The notes below the pieces were generated by a model. That model made no database searches and had not been told where the DNA came from. It saw only the letters and a program-made list of their open reading frames with translations. DNA of 19,301 nucleotides from a bacterium. Lineage in GTDB: Bacteria; Patescibacteriota; Saccharimonadia; UBA4664. A program made the position numbers and the translations under genes. Of this stretch, positions 1 through 6,380 are shown one piece after another (positions within the stretch are counted from its first letter, which is position 1; each line of letters starts with the position of its first letter). The stretch is taken from contig DAIDKY010000005.1 in assembly GCA_027449805.1 (NCBI GenBank), positions 5,951 to 25,251 on the forward strand, given 5' to 3'.

Positions 1-197
1 TTACCTATCTGCATGACCGTCGCAAGGTTGTCGCTCAAGTTGGTGAACCGGAGCAGTTTGAACACCATTATATTGTTGTGGCGATCTTTGAAGCGGGTAT
101 GTACTTGGTTGTGACCCGTCATCCCAACGGAAATCCGGGACCGACGATTGTCGTCAACACCGCCGAAGTTAGCGACGCCGTCGACTTTTTAGCGTAG
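1..197 (+). CDS. C-terminal end of an unknown protein (5' end outside window)
   Basis: An open frame starting at base 3 runs to a TAG at 195-197 and gives about 64 residues, beginning TYLHDRRKVV and ending SDAVDFLA. No start codon is needed because the gene enters from the left edge. The fragment mixes beta-like hydrophobic stretches (HYIVVAIF, YLVVTR, TIVVNT), as at the end of a small alpha/beta domain, but I do not recognise a family. Its stop codon directly abuts the stop of the next gene on the opposite strand, so the two genes converge with no spacer. Confidence 0.6.
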   Translation, partial: TYLHDRRKVVAQVGEPEQFEHHYIVVAIFEAGMYLVVTRHPNGNPGPTIVVNTAEVSDAVDFLA

Positions 198-812
198 TTA
201 CTTAAGCGATCTTAGATCGTTAATGATATTTAATGCGTCTCGGTGCGCTATGTGGCAGTCGCCGTGAGTGGTCTTTAGTTCGTTGTCGTACTCCATAAGT
301 ACGGCGTTGCCCGCGGAATTATTTTGTTGATGAATGGCGATAAGGTTAGTCTCGATCGTCGTGGAACTAATCAATGTTTCTCTAATAACGGCCTGCATCG
401 AGACAAGCGTTGCCTGCATTGAGGAGACGGCTTTACCGGCCGCCTTGTCCGTAGCGATACGCGACCCAAGCAGTGACGCTAAATTGTTTTGCGTTTCCTC
501 GATCGTTATTTGACCTTTCGCTACCGCTAAAAGATTCGCCTGGTTAAGTACTACATCGCTAGTTTGAAGGGCTTGATCGTTTAATCCGAGCTGGATCGAA
601 ACATCATTGTAATCGTTGCTTAGGCTAATGTTGTCGGTACCCGCGGCGGAACTGCCCTGCAAATACGCTACCGGTTCAGGCATAAAAATGAAGGTCAGGA
701 AGGCGCAGACGGCAACGGTAAGGGACAGGCCGAGGATTATTAATCCACGGTTAGACTGCGGATGTTTAGACTTTGTCGGCGAGGCGATCGACGGTTGGTC
801 GGGTTCTTCCAT
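198..812 (-). CDS. Single-span membrane protein with long extracytoplasmic helical domain, unknown function
   Basis: Protein of 204 aa. A short polar N-terminus rich in Pro, Ser and Lys (residues 1-22) precedes one hydrophobic segment (about 24-45, GLIILGLSLTVAVCAF...), so it is probably anchored with the C-terminal part outside. Residues 60-204 are rich in Ala, Gln, Asn, Thr and Ser and look mostly helical (repeated ETQNNLASLL and VSSMQATLVSMQ type stretches), perhaps coiled coil. Only one Cys lies outside the membrane segment. The ATG at 810-812 is preceded by a good Shine-Dalgarno (AAAGGA, 6-nt spacing) and by an extended -10 promoter at 835-843. I do not recognise a family; a surface or adhesion-related role would be a guess. 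Confidence 0.75.
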   Translation of the reverse strand: MEEPDQPSIASPTKSKHPQSNRGLIILGLSLTVAVCAFLTFIFMPEPVAYLQGSSAAGTDNISLSNDYNDVSIQLGLNDQALQTSDVVLNQANLLAVAKGQITIEETQNNLASLLGSRIATDKAAGKAVSSMQATLVSMQAVIRETLISSTTIETNLIAIHQQNNSAGNAVLMEYDNELKTTHGDCHIAHRDALNIINDLRSLK

Positions 813-834
813 TCGGATCCTTTGGTTGTTTTCG

Positions 835-843
835 ATTATATCA
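835..843 (-). promoter_or_regulatory. Extended -10 promoter for the 198-812 gene
   Basis: On the minus strand the sequence reads TGATATAAT, a perfect TATAAT with the TGn extension. No good -35 is seen, which is usual for extended -10 promoters. The predicted start near 828 leaves a leader of about 16 nt that holds the AAAGGA ribosome-binding site. Confidence 0.6.
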
Positions 844-872
844 AAAACGATGAAACAAAGCGTTGAATACTA

Positions 873-901
873 TTGACAGAGTAATAATGTTGTGGTATTA
901 T
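873..901 (+). promoter_or_regulatory. Consensus sigma-70 promoter for the 908-1240 RNA
   Basis: TTGACA at 873-878, a 17-nt spacer and TATTAT at 896-901. It is one of the best -35/-10 pairs in the window and points to transcription from about 907-909. No open frame with a ribosome-binding site follows for 400 bases, so it drives a non-coding RNA or a very long leader. Confidence 0.7.
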
Positions 902-907
902 TCAAGT

Positions 908-1240
908 AGTCTACAGGTCCAACGTACCCCGTCGTCCCGTAGATAGTGCACAGTCGATTCCTCTAAGCCGGATTAGCCGCCGGGCTGCCGGATTCAATCG
1001 ACTGCGTTTCACACAAGGGGTACCTTCGAGGGATCAAGTACTCCGTACTAGGTCTCTCCAAGTCACGAGCCTTTAGTGGCTCCCTACGATATCCGATGCG
1101 AGTGCCAAGCGCGCCATCCGGTATCGTAGGTACAATTCAAACCCGCGGAGGGGTTCGTTAGTCGACGGGGGAAACCCTGGCGCTCGCCCCTCTGCACCAT
1201 CTCCCTCCGATCCGCTGCCATTTGGCGCCGGGTTTTTTCT
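908..1240 (+). ncRNA. Candidate structured RNA or long leader of unknown family
   Basis: This fills most of the 505-base gap between 812 and 1324, which has no plausible coding frame. It starts at a consensus promoter and ends in a hairpin followed by T6. Helices seen by eye: 924-930 with 1017-1023 (gtacccc/ggggtac), enclosing 951-959 with 996-1004 (9 bp) and an inner AGCC-gccg-GGCT hairpin; a segmented hairpin at 1024-1062 with arms CTT/AAG, GAGGGA/TCTCTC and AGTAC/GTACT; GAGCC/GGCTC at 1067-1082; a 16-position stem with one mismatch, 1083-1098 with 1115-1130; and a 10-bp stem, 1145-1154 with 1186-1195. I looked for the conserved RNase P, SRP and tmRNA motifs and found none. It could be an independent RNA or the regulated leader of the downstream efflux gene. 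Confidence 0.5.
1172..1240 (+). terminator. Rho-independent-type terminator with a wide loop
   Basis: Bases 1172-1183 (aaaccctggcgc) pair with 1225-1235 (gcgccgggttt) over 11 bp with one bulged T. The T6 run at 1233-1238 overlaps the distal end of the helix. The loop is about 41 nt, longer than usual. The 5' arm is also enclosed by a competing 10-bp stem (1145-1154/1186-1195), so formation may be conditional. Confidence 0.45.
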
Positions 1241-1274
1241 CTTTGTTAAAGTGCATTGGATAGATCGATTATTT

Positions 1275-1303
1275 TTGTTATGGTAAGAATAGGTTTAAAT
1301 AAT
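1275..1303 (+). promoter_or_regulatory. Possible own promoter of the efflux transporter gene
   Basis: TTGTTA at 1275-1280, 17 nt, then AATAAT at 1298-1303 in an A/T-rich stretch between the upstream terminator and the transporter. The predicted start near 1310 would leave only a very short leader before the AGAGGTG ribosome-binding site. The -10 match is modest, so read-through from the 873 promoter is the main alternative. Confidence 0.3.
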
Positions 1304-1323
1304 AAAGTGAAAAAGAGGTGGCA

Positions 1324-2853
1324 ATGGCGACAAAGAAACTAGATCCAAGACGATGGTGGACGCTCGGTGCTGTCTGTGCTGCAACCTTTATGCTCTTACT
1401 CGATATCACGATTGTGAACGTTGCATTGCCACCGATCCAGGTCGCCCTCAATGCTACATTCTCCGATCTTCAATGGGTTGTCGACGCCTATGCCCTGGCC
1501 CTGGCAACGATCGTCCTTAACGCCGGATCGCTGGCCGACCGCTATGGCCGCAAGAAGCTCTTTATTCTAGGTGTAGCGATCTTTACGCTGGCATCGGCAC
1601 TGTGTGGCGCCGCCATGACGTCATCGATGTTGATCGCCGCCCGTGCCGTGCAGGGTATTGGCGGGGGGATAATGTTTGCAACTTCTTTGTCGCTCTTGGC
1701 GCAGGACTTTCATGGTCGTGAGCGCGGTGTGGCCTTTGGAATCTGGGGCGCCGTTACCGGTGCGGCAGTGGCTGTGGGACCGCTCATCGGCGGGCTTCTC
1801 ACCAGCTACTTGGATTGGCGTTGGATATTCTACGTTAACCTGCCGATCGGCATCGCTACCATAGGTATCGCACTATGGAAGGTCAGCGAATCCCGTAATC
1901 AGGACGAGACGAAGACCGACTGGCTCGGAGCAATCCTGCTAAGCGGCGCGCTCTTTACTTTGGTTTACGGATTAATTCAGGCTAACGGTTGGGGTTGGTC
2001 GAGCGATCAGATAATCGGCCTTTTTTCAGCTTCGGTCATCCTCTTGATTATCTTTTTGGCGGTTGAGTATTTTCGCGAGCAACCAGTACTACAGTTGAGT
2101 CTGTTTAAGTTGTCATCTTTTAGCGGGGCTCAAGTAGCCGCACTTGGGATCTCCGCTTCGATCTTTTCAATCTTCCTTTATATGACGCTCTACTTCCAGG
2201 ATGTCTTGGGTTATACGCCGCTCCAGGCGGGAGTGCGTTTTCTGCCGGTTACTTTGGTAGCTTTCGTAGTCGCGGCAATTGCGGGACGTCTCAGCTCGCG
2301 CGTACCCGGACGGGTTATGATCGGAATCGGTCTGCTGCTTATAAGTATCGGTCTTGCACTTGCTACCGGCGTTACCATAACCTCAACGTGGATCCACGTA
2401 CTACCTGGATTGATCGTATCCGGCTTTGGTATAGGGATGGTCAACCCGTCGTTGGCCAACGTTGCCATCGGTGTGGTCCCGCCGCAAGAGAGCGGTATGG
2501 CGTCAGGGGTCAACAGTACTTTTCGCCAGGTTGGAATCGCCAGCGGTATCGCGATTTTGGGGGCGATCTTTGAAACGAGTCTACGCCACAGCCTGTCTAC
2601 TGGTTTGGCGTCGGCGCACTTAACGAACAACCAGCTCACTGCCGCCGTCTCTGCGGTTTCCGGAGGCCAGAGTAAGGCGGTTATCGCCCGTACCCCTGCG
2701 GCCTATCAATCAACCGTTGCCAGCGTAACCCACCAAGCCTTTATTACCGGGTTAAATGAACTGCTCGTCGTAACCTCGCTGATCGCACTGGGCGGCGCCA
2801 TCCTTAGCGTTATCTTGATCCGCCAAAAAGATATGGCAGTCTACGAACACTAA
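1324..2853 (+). CDS. MFS multidrug efflux transporter, DHA2 (EmrB/QacA) type, 14 membrane spans
   Basis: Protein of 509 aa. Such proteins are inner-membrane proton/drug antiporters that export hydrophobic or cationic toxicants. Family marks are LDITIVNVALPPIQ in the first span, the loop motif GSLADRYGRKK (motif A), RAVQGIGGG (motif B) and GAVTGAAVAVGPLIGG (motif C, typical of antiporters). Hydrophobic segments number about 14 and the length fits DHA2 rather than the 12-span DHA1 group. I start at the ATG at 1324, six bases inside the longest frame, because the alternative GTG at 1318 lies within the Shine-Dalgarno AGAGGTG. The gene ends with tandem stops TAATAA. The long structured region upstream suggests regulated expression. 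The substrate cannot be told from sequence. Confidence 0.92.
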   Translation: MATKKLDPRRWWTLGAVCAATFMLLLDITIVNVALPPIQVALNATFSDLQWVVDAYALALATIVLNAGSLADRYGRKKLFILGVAIFTLASALCGAAMTSSMLIAARAVQGIGGGIMFATSLSLLAQDFHGRERGVAFGIWGAVTGAAVAVGPLIGGLLTSYLDWRWIFYVNLPIGIATIGIALWKVSESRNQDETKTDWLGAILLSGALFTLVYGLIQANGWGWSSDQIIGLFSASVILLIIFLAVEYFREQPVLQLSLFKLSSFSGAQVAALGISASIFSIFLYMTLYFQDVLGYTPLQAGVRFLPVTLVAFVVAAIAGRLSSRVPGRVMIGIGLLLISIGLALATGVTITSTWIHVLPGLIVSGFGIGMVNPSLANVAIGVVPPQESGMASGVNSTFRQVGIASGIAILGAIFETSLRHSLSTGLASAHLTNNQLTAAVSAVSGGQSKAVIARTPAAYQSTVASVTHQAFITGLNELLVVTSLIALGGAILSVILIRQKDMAVYEH

Positions 2854-2854
2854 T

Positions 2855-2875
2855 AAAAAAGACCCCCGAGGGGGT
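2855..2875 (-). terminator. Terminator of cmk between convergent genes
   Basis: On the minus strand ACCCC-loop-GGGGT (2862-2875) is followed by a T-rich tail complementary to A6 at 2855-2860. The stem overlaps the cmk stop codon. In the plus direction the same hairpin lacks a T tract, so it suits cmk better than the transporter, though it may help stop both. Confidence 0.7.
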
Positions 2876-3522
2876 TAGCGCGGGTACATGCGCTCTTTGT
2901 AGAGACTATGAACGTGATTGGCGATCTCGTCGATCCCTAAGTCGGAGGAATCGATTTCGATTGCGTCCGGGGCGATCATCAGTGGCGAAGCAGTGCGGGA
3001 TTGATCGATGCGATCACGACGTGCGATGGCTTCGGCAGGGGTCTCCCGACGTCTGGCAGCACGAACTTCCGGTCGGGCTGTTATGAAGATTTTGACGATT
3101 GCCTCGGGACAGATGACAGTTCCGGCATCTCGGCCTTCAATAACGCAACAACCTTCGAGGGCGAAAGTCCGTTGGTGCGCTACAAGAATTTCGCGTACTG
3201 GTTGGTGTCGTCCGACGAGCGACGCACCCATGCCTGCTTCCGACGTCCGGATAAGCTCAGAGAGATCAATACCCTCGTAGAGAATGCCGCCCGGTTTGTT
3301 AATACTAAAGCCGGCAGCGAACTCGGCCGCTATTTCGGCGCAGGCTAATGGATCTTCTAGGTCGACGCCACGCTGGTTGCAGATAACCCCGACGGCGCGG
3401 TATTCGGCGCCGGTATCACAGTAAGAAAACCCCAATAGTCGGGATATTGCCTTACCGACGCTCGATTTCCCGGATCCTGCCGGGCCATCGATGGTGATGA
3501 CAGGCAGCTTATCGGTGAGCAT
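2875..3522 (-). CDS. cmk: (d)CMP kinase (cytidylate kinase)
   Basis: Protein of 215 aa, the normal size for bacterial Cmk. It phosphorylates CMP and dCMP with ATP in the cytosol to supply CTP and dCTP. Visible marks: P-loop GPAGSGKS (residues 13-20), the CMP-binding DTGAEYRAV (36-44), EGRDAGTVICPEA with the conserved GRD, KIFITARPEVRAARR in the lid region, and RDRIDQSRTASPL followed by DAIEIDSS near the end. In most family members I know, the second motif reads DTGAMYR; here Met is Glu (residue 40). The ATG has a strong Shine-Dalgarno (GAAGGAG, 4-nt spacing). It is monocistronic here, not next to rpsA or der as in many bacteria. Confidence 0.93.
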   Translation of the reverse strand: MLTDKLPVITIDGPAGSGKSSVGKAISRLLGFSYCDTGAEYRAVGVICNQRGVDLEDPLACAEIAAEFAAGFSINKPGGILYEGIDLSELIRTSEAGMGASLVGRHQPVREILVAHQRTFALEGCCVIEGRDAGTVICPEAIVKIFITARPEVRAARRRETPAEAIARRDRIDQSRTASPLMIAPDAIEIDSSDLGIDEIANHVHSLYKERMYPR

Positions 3523-3590
3523 TCGGCTCCTTCGTGAGAAGTGCTAGCGCGCGGAGGATCCGCACGGTCTTGGTTATTTTGACATGCAGC

Positions 3591-3619
3591 GTTCTAACAC
3601 GGCAAGCATAAGCTCATAA
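3591..3619 (-). promoter_or_regulatory. Probable cmk promoter
   Basis: Minus strand TTATGA (3614-3619), 17-nt spacer ending in TGT, then TAGAAC (3591-3596): a weak -35 with an extended -10. The start near 3584 gives a leader of about 60 nt containing a small hairpin GCGGA-tcc-TCCGC at 3551-3563. The 124-base gap around it holds nothing else I can identify. Confidence 0.35.
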
Positions 3620-3646
3620 ACGAAAGAACCGCCCCACCGGTAGAGG

Positions 3647-4024
3647 TTAGTCTGCCGGTGAGACGGAGGTAGGCATGACGCCAAGGTGAAGCTCGGTCGT
3701 GATGTGACCGAAACCGTCATCCCTGGCCGTGCCGTAGAAATCGACGGGCTCGCGTCCGTCATTGATCACGCTTCCGACGTACATGGCTGCGATTCCGTCG
3801 TCGTCTGTACGCCTGTAGCTGAATTGGATGCTGATCGACGCGTGAAAGTCGTCGCGATCACTCTCGATCTTGACAATGGCTTCTGTCCCCGAGCCGGGAA
3901 CACTTGAGTTGGGCCGAATGGACGACGCCGGCTCCGGAATGAATGGTACGCCGATATTGCGTGACTGGGCGTGGTGTAATATCTGGAAAGCGGCGCGTTT
4001 CAATGAGTCGAACGGGTACGACAT
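3647..4024 (-). CDS. Hypothetical 125 aa soluble protein
   Basis: I take the ATG at 4022-4024 (MSYPFDSLKRAAFQ...) because AAGGA lies 7 nt before it; an ATG at 4048 (MSPYKDTK...) is possible. The longer frame back to 4150 would start on top of the promoter and is unlikely. The protein has an N-terminal helix (residues 3-19), a linker rich in Pro and Ser, then alternating strands (EAIVKIESD, HASISIQFSYRR, AAMYVGSVIND, HITTELHLG) suggesting a small beta-sheet domain. There is no signal peptide, membrane span or recognised motif. It has its own consensus promoter and a hairpin in the leader, and no obvious functional neighbour. Confidence 0.6.
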   Translation of the reverse strand: MSYPFDSLKRAAFQILHHAQSRNIGVPFIPEPASSIRPNSSVPGSGTEAIVKIESDRDDFHASISIQFSYRRTDDDGIAAMYVGSVINDGREPVDFYGTARDDGFGHITTELHLGVMPTSVSPAD

Positions 4025-4070
4025 TTTGGTGTCCTTATAAGGGGACATAGGTACAAACCTTTCTACTACG

Positions 4071-4094
4071 AAAAGGCCCCATGGTGGGGAGCCT
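4071..4094 (-). terminator. Hairpin with T4 tail in the leader of the 3647-4024 gene
   Basis: Minus strand AGG-ct-CCCC-accat-GGGG-CCT followed by TTTT: 7 bp with a 2-nt bulge. It sits between the promoter at 4122-4150 and the likely start codon at 4024, so it may attenuate this gene rather than end an upstream one, whose own terminator is at 4163-4189. Confidence 0.4.
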
Positions 4095-4121
4095 GTCATT
4101 GAGACGAGGTTATTGTTACTT

Positions 4122-4150
4122 ATAATAACGTTTATTAGCAGAAAAGTCAA
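4122..4150 (-). promoter_or_regulatory. Consensus promoter of the 3647-4024 gene
   Basis: Minus strand TTGACT (4145-4150), exactly 17 nt, TATTAT (4122-4127). The predicted start near 4115 gives a 5' leader of about 90 nt. The -10 is identical to that of the promoter at 873-901. Confidence 0.65.
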
Positions 4151-4162
4151 TTATGTGAGGGT

Positions 4163-4189
4163 AAAAAGTTACCCCCGATTGTTGGGGGT
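4163..4189 (-). terminator. Terminator of the 4199-5194 gene
   Basis: Minus strand ACCCCC-loop-GGGGGT (4171-4189, 6 bp, 7-nt loop), then TAAC and T5 (4163-4167). It lies 10 bases past the stop codon. Confidence 0.7.
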
Positions 4190-4198
4190 TAGCCTCGT

Positions 4199-5194
4199 CT
4201 ACGAAGCGTACTGGACGTTGGTGTTTCGTTCGATACGGACAATCATCTTGGCGAGCTCGCCGGCCAGGCTACCGACTTCGTAGCCGAAACCGAGTTTGGG
4301 AACACAGAACTGGTTCGCGTTGCGCAGCCCAGGTGCGACCCTGACGCTTACGACCGTTTGTTTTGGCTCGAGGTTGCAGTAGGCCAAGACGAGCTTGGCG
4401 GTAGCGAAGTCATTGTCGATGAGGGCCTCGGCTGCCATCTTCCGCAGGTCGCCTGGGTTGAGCCTGTGCCGAAAACAGAAGAGCTCGATCGCCGGGTTCT
4501 TGAAGTATCGCGCAATGAGCTGATTCCAGGCTATCGAATCGATCGTAGGTCGCTCTGCTAGCATGCGCTGAGGTTCGAAGACGTCGGTCCGCTCCATGAA
4601 CTGCATCAGGGTGATGAAGGCGTCGCGATCATCGTGTGCCGCAACCCATAGGAGATCGATAAGACGTTTCGCTCTCTGCTCGAGTCGTGTTGAAACCCCA
4701 GTATAGGTGGTGCGGTTGCTCACAGCGAGCTCGATTTTGACGGCGCGAAGATCATGGCTCATTGCATCATGGATGGAAAGGATTGCCTTTAGGGCGACCA
4801 GCGCTTCGACGTTCTCGGTGAGTACCTCGATGTTGTCTGACGGCATTTCATGCATTTGGGAGATCTCAACGAGCTCGGCAACCCGTTCCCGATTGGTGAC
4901 ATGGAAATCATCTGCCACGGCACCATCGTAGAGCCGTAGGTAGGTGGAGTGGAGGCGCCGAGTGTGTGGCATGATGGGATATTTAATCAGTATGCTCCAG
5001 CCGTCGTCAAGCAAGCACTTTCGAGCCGCCTGGTTACCGGCGACGCCACGTCGGACGAGCTCTCGCAGGTTGGCTATCTCCTTCGTAGAGGCGACCTTCT
5101 TTAGGGGTGCGCGTTTCAACTGGTACCGGTTGATCACGCGGTTACCCACGATGGCGATAACCAGGATGAGCAGATAGGTAATCACAAGGTGCAT
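4199..5194 (-). CDS. Membrane-anchored 331 aa protein with large helical cytosolic domain, unknown function
   Basis: The ATG at 5192-5194 (MHLVITYLLILVIAIVGN...) is chosen because AAAGGTGG lies 5 nt before it; an upstream GTG overlaps that site. One N-terminal membrane span (residues 3-18) is followed at once by Arg and Lys (NRVINRYQLKR), so the rest should face the cytosol. The body is predominantly helical and charged (ANLRELVRRGVAGNQAARKCLL, ENVEALVALKAILSIHDAM, RLEQRAKRLIDLLWVAA), reminiscent of helical-repeat proteins. No catalytic motif is visible. I do not recognise a family. It stands alone between a terminator and a divergent VOC gene. Confidence 0.72.
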   Translation of the reverse strand: MHLVITYLLILVIAIVGNRVINRYQLKRAPLKKVASTKEIANLRELVRRGVAGNQAARKCLLDDGWSILIKYPIMPHTRRLHSTYLRLYDGAVADDFHVTNRERVAELVEISQMHEMPSDNIEVLTENVEALVALKAILSIHDAMSHDLRAVKIELAVSNRTTYTGVSTRLEQRAKRLIDLLWVAAHDDRDAFITLMQFMERTDVFEPQRMLAERPTIDSIAWNQLIARYFKNPAIELFCFRHRLNPGDLRKMAAEALIDNDFATAKLVLAYCNLEPKQTVVSVRVAPGLRNANQFCVPKLGFGYEVGSLAGELAKMIVRIERNTNVQYAS

Positions 5195-5253
5195 GTCTTC
5201 CACCTTTGGTCGTCGGACAAGTGAGCTAATAATACAATATTTGGGGCTAGTAG

Positions 5254-5259
5254 TATACT
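5254..5259 (+). promoter_or_regulatory. Possible -10 box for the VOC gene
   Basis: TATACT lies 24 nt before the ATG at 5284 and leaves a short leader carrying AGAGGAGG. No convincing -35 is present at 16-18 nt. The 89-base gap is shared with the divergent 4199-5194 gene. Confidence 0.35.
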
Positions 5260-5283
5260 TATATCAAAGAGGAGGACGTCGCG

Positions 5284-5664
5284 ATGTTTACCAACAGCGA
5301 AGCCTTTAGCGGCTTCTCGGTCGATGATCTGGAGGCTGCTAAAAAGTTCTATAGCGAGACATTAGGTCTGCGTGTAAAGGATAATCCTCAAGGTCTCACC
5401 ATTCACGTGGCAGGGAATCGCGGGATCTTTGTATACCAGAAGCCCGATCACGTGCCGGCAACTTATACGATTCTAAACTTTCCGGTCGACGATATCGACC
5501 AGACTGTCGACACTCTGGCGAGCAAGGGTGTCAAGTTTGAGGACTACGATGGCTTAACCGACGACAAACAGATCGCCCGCGGTCTTACTCACCACCGCGG
5601 ACCGGATATCGCATGGTTTAAGGATCCGGCCGGCAATATGTTGGCAGTGATGCAGGAGAAGTAG
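5284..5664 (+). CDS. VOC-family protein (glyoxalase/bleomycin-resistance fold)
   Basis: Protein of 126 aa, one VOC unit with two beta-alpha-beta-beta-beta halves. The family includes lyases, dioxygenases and antibiotic-binding proteins that dimerise and usually bind a divalent metal. Marks: the opening FSGFSVDDLEAAKKFYSETLGLRV, typical of the first half; VDDIDQTVDTLASKGVKF at the start of the second half; and the closing WFKDPAGNMLAVMQE, where the family usually has DPDGN. There is an excellent Shine-Dalgarno (GAGGAGG, about 8-nt spacing). The substrate is not predictable from sequence. Confidence 0.88.
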   Translation: MFTNSEAFSGFSVDDLEAAKKFYSETLGLRVKDNPQGLTIHVAGNRGIFVYQKPDHVPATYTILNFPVDDIDQTVDTLASKGVKFEDYDGLTDDKQIARGLTHHRGPDIAWFKDPAGNMLAVMQEK

Positions 5665-5698
5665 ATAAAATAGAAACCCCCGGTTTAAACCAGAGGTT
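5665..5698 (-). terminator. Terminator of the 5697-6244 gene pair (strand-specific)
   Basis: On the minus strand AACCTCTGG-tttaaa-CCGGGGGTT forms 9 bp including two G-U pairs (5675-5698), followed by the T-rich TTCTATTTT. Read on the plus strand, the two G-U positions become C-A mismatches, so the hairpin is much better for leftward transcripts. It overlaps the stop of the 5697 gene and also lies 10 bases after the VOC gene. Confidence 0.6.
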
Positions 5699-5972
5699 AC
5701 GTGCGAGTGGGTCGTTCTTGACCCATATAGATCATTATTGTGAGCCAGATGGGGCCGAGTACCACCATTAAGGAGCCGGAGTCGTCGAAGCCGGTGCGGT
5801 AGATGTGGACACCCCAGATGCCGGTGATGATCCAAACGACCAGGACAGTCCAGGATGTGGCGTCGGTGTTACTGAAGATCAGCCCGACTAACAGCGGCGG
5901 GACGACCGTAAAGAGGATCGCTCCGAGGAGTCGAACGGCCAGCGGCAGCTGCTCGGTTTCGTCGTTAGGCAC
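5697..5972 (-). CDS. Small membrane protein, about three spans
   Basis: Protein of 91 aa starting at a GTG (5970-5972) with GGAG about 9 nt upstream, inside the end of the preceding gene. Hydrophobic segments lie at about residues 13-33 (VRLLGAILFTVVPPLLVGLIF), 40-55 (SWTVLVVWIITGIWGV) and 66-83 (GSLMVVLGPIWLTIMIYM). There is no charged catalytic motif and I do not recognise a family. It starts 5 bases after the stop of the 88 aa gene, so the two are co-transcribed and probably translationally coupled. Confidence 0.6.
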   Translation of the reverse strand: MPNDETEQLPLAVRLLGAILFTVVPPLLVGLIFSNTDATSWTVLVVWIITGIWGVHIYRTGFDDSGSLMVVLGPIWLTIMIYMGQERPTRT

Positions 5973-5977
5973 GGACG

Positions 5978-6244
5978 TCAGCTCCGGACCAGGGAGTCGA
6001 GGCCGAGCTTCTGCCTCCAGTGCCAGTTCCAGCAGACGGCCACGCCACCGAGTGCAACGATCTTGTCGTTGACATTCCCGATTTTCAGTCTCAGGTCGCT
6101 GCCCTTCTCCAATACATCGGCGAACCAGTAGGTCTTGGGAGGTGCCTGACCGGTCATTCTCCGTTCGTAGTCATCCATCTCCTCGAAGAGCCGGATTCGG
6201 CGTCGTTCGAGGCGCTTCAGTTTGGCGGCTTTGTATCTCAACAT
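5978..6244 (-). CDS. Small basic helical protein, unknown function
   Basis: Protein of 88 aa. The first 30 residues (MLRYKAAKLKRLERRRIRLFEEMDDYERRM...) are very basic and probably a helix or short coiled coil; residues 40-70 include DVLEKGSDLRLKIGNVNDKIVALGG. No membrane span or known motif. The Shine-Dalgarno is weak (AGTAGG). It is the first gene of a two-gene unit with the 91 aa membrane protein and has a plausible promoter at 6289-6317. A role with the membrane protein is inference from the 5-base spacing only. Confidence 0.55.
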   Translation of the reverse strand: MLRYKAAKLKRLERRRIRLFEEMDDYERRMTGQAPPKTYWFADVLEKGSDLRLKIGNVNDKIVALGGVAVCWNWHWRQKLGLDSLVRS

Positions 6245-6288
6245 GTCTGGGCCTACTCTCTATTACGGAATATTAGGTGCAGGCCTCG

Positions 6289-6317
6289 TTTATACCTTGG
6301 TTATGGTAAAAAATCAA
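6289..6317 (-). promoter_or_regulatory. Promoter of the 5697-6244 gene pair
   Basis: Minus strand TTGATT (6312-6317), 17 nt, TATAAA (6289-6294). The predicted start near 6282 gives a leader of about 38 nt. Confidence 0.5.
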
Positions 6318-6380
6318 GCTTTGGCTAACCTTATGATTGAATACCTTAGTACCTCACTATGAGGGTAATCTCAAACCGCC

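Noticed and set aside
1145..1199. tRNA-like element ending in CACCA
   Set aside because: The 10-bp stem and CACCA suggest an acceptor arm, but only about 31 nt lie inside, with no D, anticodon or T arm.
908..1240. tmRNA, RNase P RNA or SRP RNA
   Set aside because: The size fits tmRNA, and a GTCGACGGGG segment near 1161-1170 and GCACCA at 1194-1199 recall its ends, but there is no tRNA-like T arm, no tag frame ending in Ala-Ala plus stop, and no room for the rest even in permuted order. The conserved RNase P and SRP core sequences are missing on both strands.
3001..3348. 115 aa and 90 aa frames on the plus strand
   Set aside because: They lie wholly antisense to cmk, whose motifs are unmistakable, and have no ribosome-binding site.
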